Counted from the stretch's first letter, positions 8,601 through 16,128 are shown. The stretch is 64,000 nt of DNA from an uncultured Armatimonadota bacterium (GCA_903910385.1 CAIVZM010000023.1:1-64000); one strand, 5' to 3'. The notes: generated by a model from the letters alone, not told the origin. Program-made: numbers and translations.

Positions 8601-9288
8601 CGGTCTGATTGGCGAGACGCGAGGAGGAACCAGCAAGTACTACCACGCCGACGCTCTGGGAACCACACGGGCGATAACGAGCAGTAGCCAGACCAAAACG
8701 GACAGCCTCGACACGGACGCCTTTGGGATGAACGTTGCGGTGACGGGGACGACCCCGACGCCCTTTGGCTTTGCGGGGCAGCACGGCTACCAGAACGAGT
8801 CCGTGACCGGACTGATGCGCCTGGGACACCGGTTTTATGACGCCAGTGTCGGTAGGTTCCTCTCCCGTGATCCGATCCGTGACGGGTACAACTGGTACGC
8901 CTATGTCAACAATGATCCCGTAAATCATGTAGACCCGGAAGGGTTGGCGATAGGCGTAGATGATGCCATAGTAATATACTGGATTGTCGGCGGCATTATA
9001 GTAGTCGGCGGGATCGTCATCAAGTTTATTCACGACCATTGGGATGATCTGCCTACCATACAATGGCCAAGTCAGGCGAGTGGCGACTTGAGCCCGGAGG
9101 AATATGACAAGCATAAGCGAGCCCAAGAGGAGGCGGAAGCGCGAATCCGCGAACTTGAGGAACGTTTGAGAAACGCAAGAAAACATAAAGATAGGAAGGA
9201 TAGCCAAAACGATCTCGACAAGGAGAGAAAAAGGTGGGATGGGCATGACAAAGAAATAAAGCAAAAATGGCCTAACGGTCGCCCCTGA
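5605..9288 (+). CDS. Sec-exported YD-repeat (RHS) polymorphic toxin-like protein
   Basis: A 1227-residue RHS protein. Residues 1-63 look like a long Sec signal peptide (basic, then hydrophobic, ending SPAMA). Residues 78-89 read LSPTEMNAILGG, a double-glycine leader motif. An N-terminal globular part (about 95-260) precedes some 25-30 YD repeats (about 265-960), which would form the hollow RHS shell. The RHS core follows (GFAGQHGYQN near 1055, GRFLSRDPI near 1085), ending in DPEGL near 1110, the usual autocleavage point. The variable tip (1111-1227) begins with a membrane-like Val/Ile/Gly stretch and ends in a charged coiled region finishing WDGHDKEIKQKWPNGRP. I cannot assign the tip to a toxin family. 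The start has no good Shine-Dalgarno, so the first residues are uncertain. No PAAR or type VI genes are nearby. Confidence 0.9.
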   Translation: MYSYWLQTSKRESLSDSHQAIRPALIRPTLTRPAFGFSHRLLRSVATLTTVAMLWLSVSPAMAAIVHRPILAGHVRALSPTEMNAILGGQGGRPTAAPLDQAPGTTYAWEGDAATASGVLNTGNGNKLTSLPLVGWKVKGGRLAVDLALYHNSQSVYNNELGQKWTHSYNLFVVEGVTELGDVSSVHWGSDLANTYARSGSTCTAPAGIYDTLVKTGSGTSAVYDLTTKDQLVYHFTTSNAVTWYCQTIKDRNNNTITLGHNASGNVTSVSDGTRTLTLTYTSGRVSSITDPTSRVWTITYNGSGDLTQVSYPLLAGDATVYKVQYGYNTGHDITSLTDKRGKIWTFAYDASHSLTSETDPLGHATTYAYTSTTTTITDPLSHAMVHTYASGRLASVKDAALYTESYTYNASNQKTRVTDRRGKIWDYTYDSKGNVLTKKNPLLKTWTYTYNSKNDILTATTPLSKVTTWAYDTAGNLTSVTDPLSHATTFAYNTDGTVYTKTDALSHVTTYAYNSNGDLITVTDPLSHATSTGYDTLGRVTSVTDATSRATSTVYDNWGRVSSVTAPGSRTTSFAYDANDNKTSVTDPLSKVNSYVYDDANRLTSHTDPNSRVVYFGYDNADNKTSFTDGRGKITSYGYTVRNQLSSISYPDSTSDAYTYLATGELNVKTDGRAVTITHAYDDAGRLTGKTYSDSTPSVTLAYDNDDRKTSMVDGTGTTTYAWDDASRLTTRSAPSGADSVGFSYDAANRLLTRTTAGTSVTTFGYDNADRLTSVTSPGTLVTSYTYDNAGRTLTTTYPNGSVQTKAYSTSEADLSSAVTKTSGAVTLDSHAYTYKGDGRRLTETVTNGDVITYGYDNAGQLTSEARTGTTAYSISYTYDNAGNRATKVQGGTTDTYTYDNAEKLTSTSSKTYGYDNAGNVTSVVSGGVTTALTWDAEERLKTVSVGGSTTQTNTYNGLGQRTKKVEGSNTFTFTLTDDAIDSDVLSDGAASYMQGAGGLIGETRGGTSKYYHADALGTTRAITSSSQTKTDSLDTDAFGMNVAVTGTTPTPFGFAGQHGYQNESVTGLMRLGHRFYDASVGRFLSRDPIRDGYNWYAYVNNDPVNHVDPEGLAIGVDDAIVIYWIVGGIIVVGGIVIKFIHDHWDDLPTIQWPSQASGDLSPEEYDKHKRAQEEAEARIRELEERLRNARKHKDRKDSQNDLDKERKRWDGHDKEIKQKWPNGRP
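8907..9018 (+). repeat. 112-bp block identical to 10551-10662 (copy 1)
   Basis: Read base by base, this stretch is identical to 10551-10662. It spans the end of the RHS core, the DPEGL junction and the following hydrophobic segment. The core sequences just upstream differ at many synonymous sites between the two loci. That makes this block a probable recent recombination or gene-conversion tract between the active RHS gene and the first orphan tip. Confidence 0.9.
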
Positions 9289-9308
9289 AAAGGGGGTGCG
9301 ATCACGGG

Positions 9309-10154
9309 ATGGCGTCCAGAACCGCAGCGTCATCCCCTCGCATCCGAAAGAAACGCTTCATGAAAAGAAAAGAAATACCCTTCCGATCAGAAACAGGATG
9401 CATCACAGAAATTCTGGGATGGAGTGTCAACGATATTCGTGTCCTGCCCTACAATCAACTTTTCGATAAGGTTCGTTTTCTGAGTGAACCGAAGCAGTCC
9501 GACTTGCTAACCTGTTGCGAGACGATGGACATCGATGAGATCACCGAAAACCTTGATCTTCGCATCCCCGTTGTCCGAATAGTCGTCGCGTTAATGCCTT
9601 TGTCTTTCCCTCTGATCGCCCGCTGGCTACAGGATAAAAGGAGGCGGGAAATACACTTCACGCTTTTTTGCTACCTAGACTGGATCAATAAATTGCCTGA
9701 GGGCGACACCTCCCGGAGCGAAACCCTACGATTGGTGGAACGCTATTTGTTGGAGACGGATTCCGAGGCCGCTAACGCCGCGTGGATGGCAGGAGACTTA
9801 CTAGGAGACCATTGGCCGGTTATGGAATCCCTCCCGGTCTTGATACGCATCCTTCAACTAGGGCGCTATGTTGCAGGACGGAAAGCGGCGCTCTCTGGCA
9901 TCGAAATTATGTTGAACAACCCCAACCTCGGTCTCCATGATCGGAAACGGCTTATCGCTGCCGTGAAAGAGGCGCGCTCCCACGATAGAAGCGGACAACT
10001 TCAATCTACGGCGCGTTCGATGTTAGCGAAAAGGAAATTCTCACCGGCAAAGAAGCAGGAAATAGCGGTCTCGGAGGCACAGGCATCCCAAACTGTCCCT
10101 TATAATATTAACATGGTTACGGACTGGCGTCCTTCCGACCCACGAACGCTCTGA
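9309..10154 (+). CDS. hypothetical protein, candidate immunity to the RHS tip
   Basis: A 281-residue soluble, mostly helical protein beginning 20 bases after the RHS stop. I do not recognise the family. The helices with conserved-looking spacing (for example ETLRLVERYLLE, ESLPVLIRILQLGRYV, GIEIMLNN) suggest HEAT/ARM-like repeats. The ATG at 9309 has AGGGGG 12 bases upstream; an ATG at 9360 is the alternative. Its base composition is more AT-rich than the RHS core. The position right behind a polymorphic toxin tip is the standard place for an immunity gene, and that is the only basis for the suggestion. Confidence 0.65.
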   Translation: MASRTAASSPRIRKKRFMKRKEIPFRSETGCITEILGWSVNDIRVLPYNQLFDKVRFLSEPKQSDLLTCCETMDIDEITENLDLRIPVVRIVVALMPLSFPLIARWLQDKRRREIHFTLFCYLDWINKLPEGDTSRSETLRLVERYLLETDSEAANAAWMAGDLLGDHWPVMESLPVLIRILQLGRYVAGRKAALSGIEIMLNNPNLGLHDRKRLIAAVKEARSHDRSGQLQSTARSMLAKRKFSPAKKQEIAVSEAQASQTVPYNINMVTDWRPSDPRTL

Positions 10155-10230
10155 GTGAATTAGCAGTTATCCGACAACAACGACCTCGCCAGGATTTCCC
10201 GCCAGTCTCTCGGATGGCACGGCCTCTTAC

Positions 10231-11007
10231 ATGCAGGGAGCGGGCGGTCTGATAGGAGAGACCAGAGGAGGAACGACCAAGTACTACCATGCGGACGCCT
10301 TAGGCACGACGCGGGCGATAACCAACAGCGCTCAGACCAAAACGGACAGCCTCGACACCGACGCCTTTGGAATGAACGTGGCTGTCACGGGAACCACGCC
10401 CACGCCCTTTGGGTTTGCGGGGCAGCATGGTTACCAGAACGATTCCGTTACGGGGCTGATGCGGTTAGGGCATCGCTACTACGACGCCAGTGTCGGCAGG
10501 TTCCTTTCCCGTGATCCCATCCAGGATGGATACAACTGGTACGCCTATTGCAACAATGATCCCGTAAATCATGTAGACCCGGAAGGGTTGGCGATAGGCG
10601 TAGATGATGCCATAGTAATATACTGGATTGTCGGCGGCATTATAGTAGTCGGCGGGATCGTCCTCAATTACATCCACGACCATTGGAACGATCTGCCTAC
10701 CATACAATGGCCTGTCTTCTCTTCACCGCCCGGCCCACCGCCGCAACGCGATCCACAAGGTCAGCCATTGCCGCCCAATACGGATATTAATTGGGAGAAG
10801 CCCGGATTTCATGATGGTCACTATGATATCTACATACCTGCTCCCGAAGGAAAAAGCGAATGGCGCTACTATCCGGGGAACCCTTCCAATCCGTGGGAAG
10901 AAAAGGAAAAAAGTATAAAGCGGCGAGAGAGACGTGAAGAAAACGATCGGAACAAGCGGGAAAAAGAAGAGCGACGGGTACGCGATGGCGGAAAACCTAA
11001 GCCATAG
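10231..11007 (+). CDS. orphan RHS tip cassette 1
   Basis: Homology to the RHS core begins abruptly near 10203, inside LSDGxASYMQGAGG, without signal peptide or YD repeats. The first internal ATG is at 10231. About 115 residues of core are followed by DPEGL and then the same hydrophobic segment as the main RHS gene. From about residue 160 the tip is unique: proline-rich, then FHDGHYDIYIP and a strongly charged Arg/Glu/Lys C-terminus. The bases 10551-10662 are identical to the main gene. No promoter or ribosome site is evident, so it is probably a silent reserve that becomes expressed after recombination into the main gene. The next gene is the presumed partner immunity gene. Confidence 0.8.
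   Translation: MQGAGGLIGETRGGTTKYYHADALGTTRAITNSAQTKTDSLDTDAFGMNVAVTGTTPTPFGFAGQHGYQNDSVTGLMRLGHRYYDASVGRFLSRDPIQDGYNWYAYCNNDPVNHVDPEGLAIGVDDAIVIYWIVGGIIVVGGIVLNYIHDHWNDLPTIQWPVFSSPPGPPPQRDPQGQPLPPNTDINWEKPGFHDGHYDIYIPAPEGKSEWRYYPGNPSNPWEEKEKSIKRRERREENDRNKREKEERRVRDGGKPKP
10551..10662 (+). repeat. 112-bp block identical to 8907-9018 (copy 2)
   Basis: The partner copy of the identical block, within orphan tip cassette 1. It ends just before the two tips diverge, where a crossover would swap one tip for the other. Confidence 0.9.
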
Positions 11008-11102
11008 AGGAGAATTTTCGCCTGAATAGGGTGCTACCACCGTGATACGTCATCAGAGACCACGCTCTCTGATGACGTTCATGATAAGTAAAGGAACAAC
11101 AA

Positions 11103-11594
11103 ATGACTGCTCTGAGCGGTGACGCCGTATATCCCGAAGATTTTAACGACCTTCCGTTTGACTACGATGAAAATGCCCAGCGGACGGAGTTGCGTTTTCG
11201 CGAGGATGCCTGCTATGCAGTTCTGAATGCGGAAGCGCTAATGGATTTATTATTCGGTTTAAAAGGGTTAGCGTTTGAGTATAAGATTCATGAGGATATT
11301 GATTTGTGGGCTACTATCGTCAATCCTGATGTCGGGGAAGATAGAGGTTTAAAACTTCTGACGATTTACTCCATTGAGGAGTCGGATAAAAGTCATCCCT
11401 TCTACCAAACTCATGGCACGTTCCGAACGGAGCAAGCCAGACCGGATGATTTGCCGCATCACCGACGGATTTTTTATGACGCTACTCGCGAGGAATTGCG
11501 CCAGATATTGCTGCCGCTGTATGACCTACTGCGTCAGAAAAGCGATAGTGTCGCGCTATTTACAAATCATCTGATCGTGCAAATGGCAAAATGA
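11103..11594 (+). CDS. hypothetical protein, candidate immunity to orphan tip 1
   Basis: A 163-residue acidic, soluble protein of unknown family, with no signal peptide or membrane segment. AAAGGA lies eight bases before the ATG at 11103. It sits 95 bases after orphan tip 1 and before orphan tip 2, matching the tip-immunity alternation seen in RHS and CDI orphan arrays. The high acidity (many Asp/Glu against a very basic tip) fits a neutralising partner, but this is inference. Confidence 0.65.
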   Translation: MTALSGDAVYPEDFNDLPFDYDENAQRTELRFREDACYAVLNAEALMDLLFGLKGLAFEYKIHEDIDLWATIVNPDVGEDRGLKLLTIYSIEESDKSHPFYQTHGTFRTEQARPDDLPHHRRIFYDATREELRQILLPLYDLLRQKSDSVALFTNHLIVQMAK

Positions 11595-11640
11595 CTCGGT
11601 AAGATTACTCGCCTATCTAGCGCCTCGGGCTTTTTGTGGA

Positions 11641-12381
11641 GTGATATCAACGCCTCTTGCACCTACCTGTGCAAGGCGAACCACACGGGCGATAACCAAC
11701 TCCTCGCAGACCAAGACCGACAGCCTCGACACGGACGCCTTTGGGATGAACGTTGCGGTGACGGGGACGACCCCGACGCCCTTTGGCTTTGCGGGGCAGC
11801 ACGGCTACCAGAACGATTCCGTGACCGGACTGATGCGCCTGGGACACCGGTCTTATGACGCCTCGGTGGGGCGGTTCCTCAGCCGTGACCCGATTCAGGA
11901 TGGCTACAACTGGTTCACATACGTAGGCAATGATCCGGTTAATGGGGTTGACCCGGAAGGTAGGGAAGGTCATCCAGCTATCGCTTACAATGACACAGAC
12001 AAAGTCCAATGGGTTATAATAACACCTGTGACAGGTAAAAAATTGCCTGTCATACCAGGGAACCCAAAAAAGAAAGAACCGCCTTTTTGGGTTTCTATCC
12101 CTAACGGTCCTAACTTGCCTGCCTACCCCGTCTATCCGATTGATGAAAAGGGAAAGAAGCAACCAGCCGACCCTAAGAAGTTTATCGTTCCTCTCCCGCC
12201 GAAGCAGTCTATAGGAGACGGTACGAACGTTGATGTGGATGGTATGTGGGGCAATGACGGTAAATGGCATCATCCACGTGGCGGCTTCTGGGGTTGGACT
12301 CCTACCTACTATTGGCCGATAGACGATTACCCTGATTTCAGACCAGGTGGCCCTGGCTCACATTATAGCGGGCCTCCATAG
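11641..12381 (+). CDS. orphan RHS tip cassette 2
   Basis: Core homology begins near 11687 (TRAITNSSQTKTDSLD), shorter than in cassette 1, and runs through GRFLSRDPI to VDPEGR. The unique tip (about 150 residues) differs completely from the others. It lacks the hydrophobic segment, is rich in Pro, Lys and Trp, and ends in a low-complexity Trp/Gly/Pro/Asp stretch. The GTG at 11641 is a nominal start upstream of the homologous part, and no ribosome-binding site supports it. The cassette is probably not expressed as it stands. Confidence 0.75.
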   Translation: MISTPLAPTCARRTTRAITNSSQTKTDSLDTDAFGMNVAVTGTTPTPFGFAGQHGYQNDSVTGLMRLGHRSYDASVGRFLSRDPIQDGYNWFTYVGNDPVNGVDPEGREGHPAIAYNDTDKVQWVIITPVTGKKLPVIPGNPKKKEPPFWVSIPNGPNLPAYPVYPIDEKGKKQPADPKKFIVPLPPKQSIGDGTNVDVDGMWGNDGKWHHPRGGFWGWTPTYYWPIDDYPDFRPGGPGSHYSGPP

Positions 12382-12406
12382 TAATCCTAATCAGGCGGCA
12401 ATCGCG

Positions 12407-12502
12407 CCATAAGCAGTGCGATCCATAAGCAGTGCGATCCATAAGCAGTGCGATCCATAAGCAGTGCGATCCATAAGCAGTGCGATCCATAAGCAGTGCG
12501 AT
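12407..12502. repeat. 16-bp tandem repeat, six perfect copies
   Basis: CCATAAGCAGTGCGAT is repeated six times without a spacer or mismatch, starting 26 bases after orphan tip 2. It is not CRISPR-like because there are no unique spacers. A palindromic hairpin follows at once. Such arrays vary by slippage. Confidence 0.95.
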
Positions 12503-12530
12503 GTGGACGTCCGCGATTGCAGACGTCCAC
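12503..12530. promoter_or_regulatory. hairpin directly after the 16-bp repeats
   Basis: GTGGACGTC (12503-12511) and GACGTCCAC (12522-12530) form a perfect 9-bp stem with a 10-base loop. It lies 18 bases upstream of the TPR gene. There is no U-run, so it is not a clear terminator. It could be a protein-binding palindrome or a translation-control hairpin. Confidence 0.5.
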
Positions 12531-12548
12531 TGATCCTAAGAGGCGAAT

Positions 12549-13085
12549 ATGAAGACTCGAAAAACAATCCTTGCAACAATCATTCTTCTTTTTACAGCGT
12601 TGACTTTCACACGAGAGGGGCGCGGCCTCCTTTACGAGGCATTATATGGTTTCGATGACCTACGAGCCTACAGGGGGGAAATCGTGGAATGTAATGTTTG
12701 GCTTCGCCTTGCCCCGCAGGATGCGGCGACGCACTTTCGTCTTGGACAACTGCTCGCTGACCATCTTAACGATGGTTGTGACCGTGAACGCAGACGGAAG
12801 GAAGCGATTCAGGAATTTCAATTGGCGATTGATTTGGATAACCGTAGGGACGCTGCCTATTTTGAATTAGGCTCTATGGCGATGAACGAATACAAAGACC
12901 TTACGCTTGCCAATGTTCTTTACAAAAAATGCGTAGAACTAAATCCTGCCGATTTTTCCTATCAATATGCTCTGGCGCAAAGTTACGAAGCACTGGGCGA
13001 CAATGTCGCTGCGGAGAAACATAGAAAGATTGGAGAAGGTCTTTTCACAATGTCCTATAAGAAACCTTTGTATAAAGAGCCGTGA
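12549..13085 (+). CDS. exported or membrane-anchored TPR protein, candidate immunity
   Basis: A 178-residue protein. Residues 7-22 form a single hydrophobic segment after a basic start, so it is secreted or anchored by its N-terminus. Residues about 50-160 carry roughly three tetratricopeptide-like units (for example AAYFELGSMAMNEY and SYQYALAQSYEALGDN). TPRs bind partner proteins. It occupies the slot after orphan tip 2, where an immunity gene is expected, but TPR proteins have many roles. A Shine-Dalgarno (AAGAGG) precedes the ATG at 12549. Confidence 0.7.
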   Translation: MKTRKTILATIILLFTALTFTREGRGLLYEALYGFDDLRAYRGEIVECNVWLRLAPQDAATHFRLGQLLADHLNDGCDRERRRKEAIQEFQLAIDLDNRRDAAYFELGSMAMNEYKDLTLANVLYKKCVELNPADFSYQYALAQSYEALGDNVAAEKHRKIGEGLFTMSYKKPLYKEP

Positions 13086-13246
13086 AAATCCTTATCCCAA
13101 TCCATTGATCTTTATCTCCTGTACTTTGTTCAAGTAGATGGCGATACGTGTATTCAGTCATTGGCGCAACACATCGAATGGGAGACAAGTCGCCGTTTTG
13201 GGCACTCCTATGGATAGACCGGTTATAGAGGCGCAATTTTCTGGTA

Positions 13247-13804
13247 CGATTAAAGACAGTTGCGATGGGCGGAACCACTACCCAGACCAACGCCTACAAC
13301 GGGATTGGACAGCGCGCCAAGAAAGTGGAGGGCGCAAACACCTTTACCTTCACGTTGCAGGACGACGCCATTGACTCTGATGTGCTCTCCGACGGTGCCG
13401 CTTCCTACATGCAGGGAGCGGGAGGACTGATAGGAGAAACCAGAGGAGGAACCAGCAAGTATTACCACGCGGACGCCTTAGGCACGACGCGGGCGATAAC
13501 CAACAGCAGCCAGACCAAAACAGACAGTCTGGACACGGACGCCTTTGGGATGAGCGTTGCGGTCACGGGGACGACGCCCACGCCCTTTGGCTTTGCGGGG
13601 CAACACGGCTACCAGAACGATTCGGTTACCGGACTGATGCGCCTAGGACACCGATTCTACGATGCGAGTGTCGGCAGGTTCCTCTCCCGTGACCCGATCC
13701 ACGATGGCGACAACTGGTACACCTACTCCAACAGTGACGCCGTTAACAGCATTGAACCTCCTCGTTTTTATCGATTCAAGTCAAGTGTAAGACGATGGCG
13801 TTGA
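13247..13804 (+). pseudogene. orphan RHS tip cassette 3, decayed
   Basis: Core homology begins near 13247 (within RLKTV) and is the longest of the orphan cores at about 160 codons; the first ATG is at 13265. It runs cleanly through GRFLSRDPI, then the junction that should read NDPVNxVDPEGL has become SDAVNSIEPPRF. The reading frame stops about 15 codons later. The autocleavage aspartate motif and any tip are therefore lost. No immunity-like gene follows before the minus-strand GNAT gene. I read it as a dead remnant marking the 3' edge of the island. Confidence 0.8.
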
Positions 13805-13880
13805 TAGGGGATCCGTGAGGAGCGGCGCTGTTGAGCCTGTATACGCCGTCAAGATGAGTTGTTATTGCGAAGGAGCTTCG

Positions 13881-14354
13881 CTAAAGGGGGAGTTCCATTT
13901 TGATGTCGGCGCGGGCATAGGGCGAGGGGGCGAGAGGTATCTCCCGAAATCCGACGCTTTCATAAAGGGAAAGGGCAGGCTTAAGACGACGGTTCGATTC
14001 TAACCAGATACGTTTTGTGCCAACGGAACGCGCCCAGTGGATCGCTTCATGGCACAATCTGCGGCCCACGCCGTATCCCTGTCGATGCTCGGCGACGCTC
14101 ATTTTCGCCATCTCAAATTCGCCGGGAGCAGTCGCAATCAATGCGACGGTCCCGATAATCTCTCCGCTTTCTTCCGCCGCAAGGAAGATGCGTCCGCCGT
14201 TCTTGAGGATAAATTCCTGTGGGTCGTCGAGTTGCTCCAGATCATGCGCCTCGACAGCGAAATAGCGCTCCAGCCATGCGCGGTTCAATGCCGAAAACGC
14301 GGTCCGATGAGCCCTGTTGCCGGAATCGAAAACCAGAATCTGGATATCTTTCAT
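13881..14354 (-). CDS. GNAT-family N-acetyltransferase
   Basis: A 157-residue GCN5-related acetyltransferase using acetyl-CoA. Motif A is clear (EMAKMSVAEHRQGYGVGRRL, with the Q/R-x-x-G-x-G/A acetyl-CoA loop), followed by the typical late strand-helix (RIWLESNRRLKPALSLYESVGF). The substrate cannot be told. It lies 69 bases downstream of pheS on the same strand and may be co-transcribed. It is the last minus-strand gene before the RHS island. Confidence 0.88.
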   Translation of the reverse strand: MKDIQILVFDSGNRAHRTAFSALNRAWLERYFAVEAHDLEQLDDPQEFILKNGGRIFLAAEESGEIIGTVALIATAPGEFEMAKMSVAEHRQGYGVGRRLCHEAIHWARSVGTKRIWLESNRRLKPALSLYESVGFREIPLAPSPYARADIKMELPL

Positions 14355-14422
14355 AAATCGCAGTTCTGCCGCAATGTGCGAAACGCCTTAAGGAGCGACC
14401 GGATTATGGGAGCGGTCACTCC

Positions 14423-15412
14423 TTAAAATTGCTGAAGGAATCGCAAATCGTTGTCCAGGAAAAGACGCAGGTCATCGATTTTATGCCGGATCATCGGCAT
14501 GCGGTCGATGCCAAGCCCGAAGGCGAACCCGGTGTACTTTTCCGTATCCAACCCGGCGCGGCGCAGAATATTAGGGTGGATCAATCCGGCTCCGCCCAGT
14601 TCCAGCCAGCGGTCGCCCCACTTGATCGCCACTTCGACGCCCGGTTCGACAAAAGGAAAGAAGTCCGGACGGAAGCGAACGACGACATCCGGTCCGAACA
14701 TCCCCCGTGAGAACTCCGCCAGAACGCCCTTCAAATCCGCTAGAGATAGACCTTCGCCGACCGAGAAACCATCGACCTGATGGAATGTATGAGAATGGGT
14801 CGCATCCACCGCTTCATAGCGAAAGCAATGACCTACTGTGGCGATACGGTACGGCGGCTCACGATGCAGTTCGAAGAAGCGACCCTGCAAAGCGGTGGTC
14901 TGCGTTCGCAGGAGATGCGTATCATCCACGTAGAAGCTCGCCTGTTCATCGAAGGCGGGATGATCCGGCGGGAAGTTCAGCCAGTCGAAATTGTACTTGT
15001 ACTCTTCGATATCCGGCCCATCGAAAAATTCAAAGCCAAGACCGGTCATCACGCGCTTGACATCGTTCATGGTGGTCGTCAGCGGATGCAGGCGACCTCG
15101 TGGGCGTGCGCGACCCGGCAGGGTGATATCCAGAGTCTCGGCTAATTCTCGCGCCGAACGTTCCGCATCCGCCAGAAGCGCTTTGCGATCCGTGAGAGCC
15201 GCTTCCACACGCGCCTTCGCTTCGTTGAGCGCCTGTCCAAAAAGCGGTTTCTGGTCGGCAGACAACGACCCGATATTACGGAGCAGTCCGGTCAATTTCC
15301 CGGCTTTGCGACCCAGATAAGCGATATCCGCTTCGTCCAGTTCTTTCAGGGAGGGGGCGTCCCCGATAGTGCGGAGCGCTTCCGCTTCAATTCGTTCCAG
15401 TTCCTCTGTCAT
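14423..15412 (-). CDS. pheS: phenylalanyl-tRNA synthetase alpha subunit
   Basis: The 329-residue catalytic alpha subunit of PheRS. The N-terminal coiled coil occupies about 1-90. Class II motif 2 is seen around FRYEAVDATHSHTFHQVDGF and motif 3 at GFAFGLGIDRMPMIRH. Length is normal for the family. In most bacteria pheT follows at once, but here the next downstream gene is a GNAT and pheT lies about 10 kb further on. Gene order and strand are still the ancestral pheS then pheT. Confidence 0.97.
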   Translation of the reverse strand: MTEELERIEAEALRTIGDAPSLKELDEADIAYLGRKAGKLTGLLRNIGSLSADQKPLFGQALNEAKARVEAALTDRKALLADAERSARELAETLDITLPGRARPRGRLHPLTTTMNDVKRVMTGLGFEFFDGPDIEEYKYNFDWLNFPPDHPAFDEQASFYVDDTHLLRTQTTALQGRFFELHREPPYRIATVGHCFRYEAVDATHSHTFHQVDGFSVGEGLSLADLKGVLAEFSRGMFGPDVVVRFRPDFFPFVEPGVEVAIKWGDRWLELGGAGLIHPNILRRAGLDTEKYTGFAFGLGIDRMPMIRHKIDDLRLFLDNDLRFLQQF

Positions 15413-15506
15413 CGGGTTATTCTATTTCGCTTAAGCCCGGTATGCAAGTAACCGCGCCCGCGATCCTATTCCTCATCGAACATTACTCGATGAGACTCTA
15501 ATTAAA

Positions 15507-16019
15507 CTATACCGGAGAATGGGTTGCGCTCATGACACCGCTAAGCGGAGCGAGCCATTCCAACGAGATATCTTCCGCTAAACGTTGTTGAATCACCGCA
15601 TAAATTTCGGGAGGGTAAGGGGCTGTGCGGCGGACGCTCAGATCGGCGAACGAATTGACACACTCGAAAATAGCGGCAAGCGTCTGGTTCGTCTCATGCA
15701 TCATGAAAAGAAGATAGTGGATTCGCTTCGGGGATGCGCCCACCAAACGCCCGTACAGGGTTACGGAATCTCCCACTCGCACCTCGCGCAGGTAATGGAT
15801 ATGATGCTCCAGATCGAAACCGCCGGTGGTATGCATCCGGTGAAACTCCGGGGTCAGTCCGAACTGCGCCACATAGATATCGCCCGCGTCATCGAAGAGA
15901 TGCAGATAATACCGCATGTTCATGTGACCGTTTGCGTCCAGAAAACTCTCCGGAATGACGGCGCGATAAATCGGGGGCAAAGCGGTAATGAAATCGAGGG
16001 GAATTGCTGGCGGCTTCAT
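15507..16019 (-). CDS. hotdog-fold acyl-CoA thioesterase-like protein
   Basis: A 4HBT-like hotdog protein of about 170 residues. The N-terminal DANGHMNMRYY matches the D-x-N-G-H-M-N signature of thioesterases, in which the Asp and Asn/His region forms the active site. The middle segment EVRVGDSVTLYGRLVG is the typical hotdog beta strand. The ATG at 16019 is preferred because the upstream TTG at 16070 lies inside the rplT terminator hairpin. The natural substrate is unknown; relatives act on carnitine- or acyl-CoA-type thioesters. Confidence 0.8.
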   Translation of the reverse strand: MKPPAIPLDFITALPPIYRAVIPESFLDANGHMNMRYYLHLFDDAGDIYVAQFGLTPEFHRMHTTGGFDLEHHIHYLREVRVGDSVTLYGRLVGASPKRIHYLLFMMHETNQTLAAIFECVNSFADLSVRRTAPYPPEIYAVIQQRLAEDISLEWLAPLSGVMSATHSPV

Positions 16020-16068
16020 GAGCGAATGTCCCGAACGGAGGAGATTGTATTCCGCGATGGCATAAACC

Positions 16069-16102
16069 AAACGCCCGTCGCAACCAGTGCGACAGGCGTT
16101 TT
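16069..16102 (-). terminator. terminator after rplT
   Basis: AACGCCTGTCGCA pairs with TGCGACGGGCGTT on the minus strand (one mismatch in a 13-bp stem), followed by TTT. It lies 27 bases after the rplT stop and would end the infC-rpmI-rplT transcript. Confidence 0.7.
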
Positions 16103-16128
16103 AACTTCTCGATTCTCTCGAATAAGGA

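Noticed and set aside
5605-9288. A type VI secretion-linked Rhs effector
   Set aside because: There is a Sec signal peptide, no PAAR domain and no vgrG, hcp or chaperone gene near it.
12407-12502. A CRISPR array
   Set aside because: The six 16-bp units abut each other with no spacers, and no cas gene is in the window.
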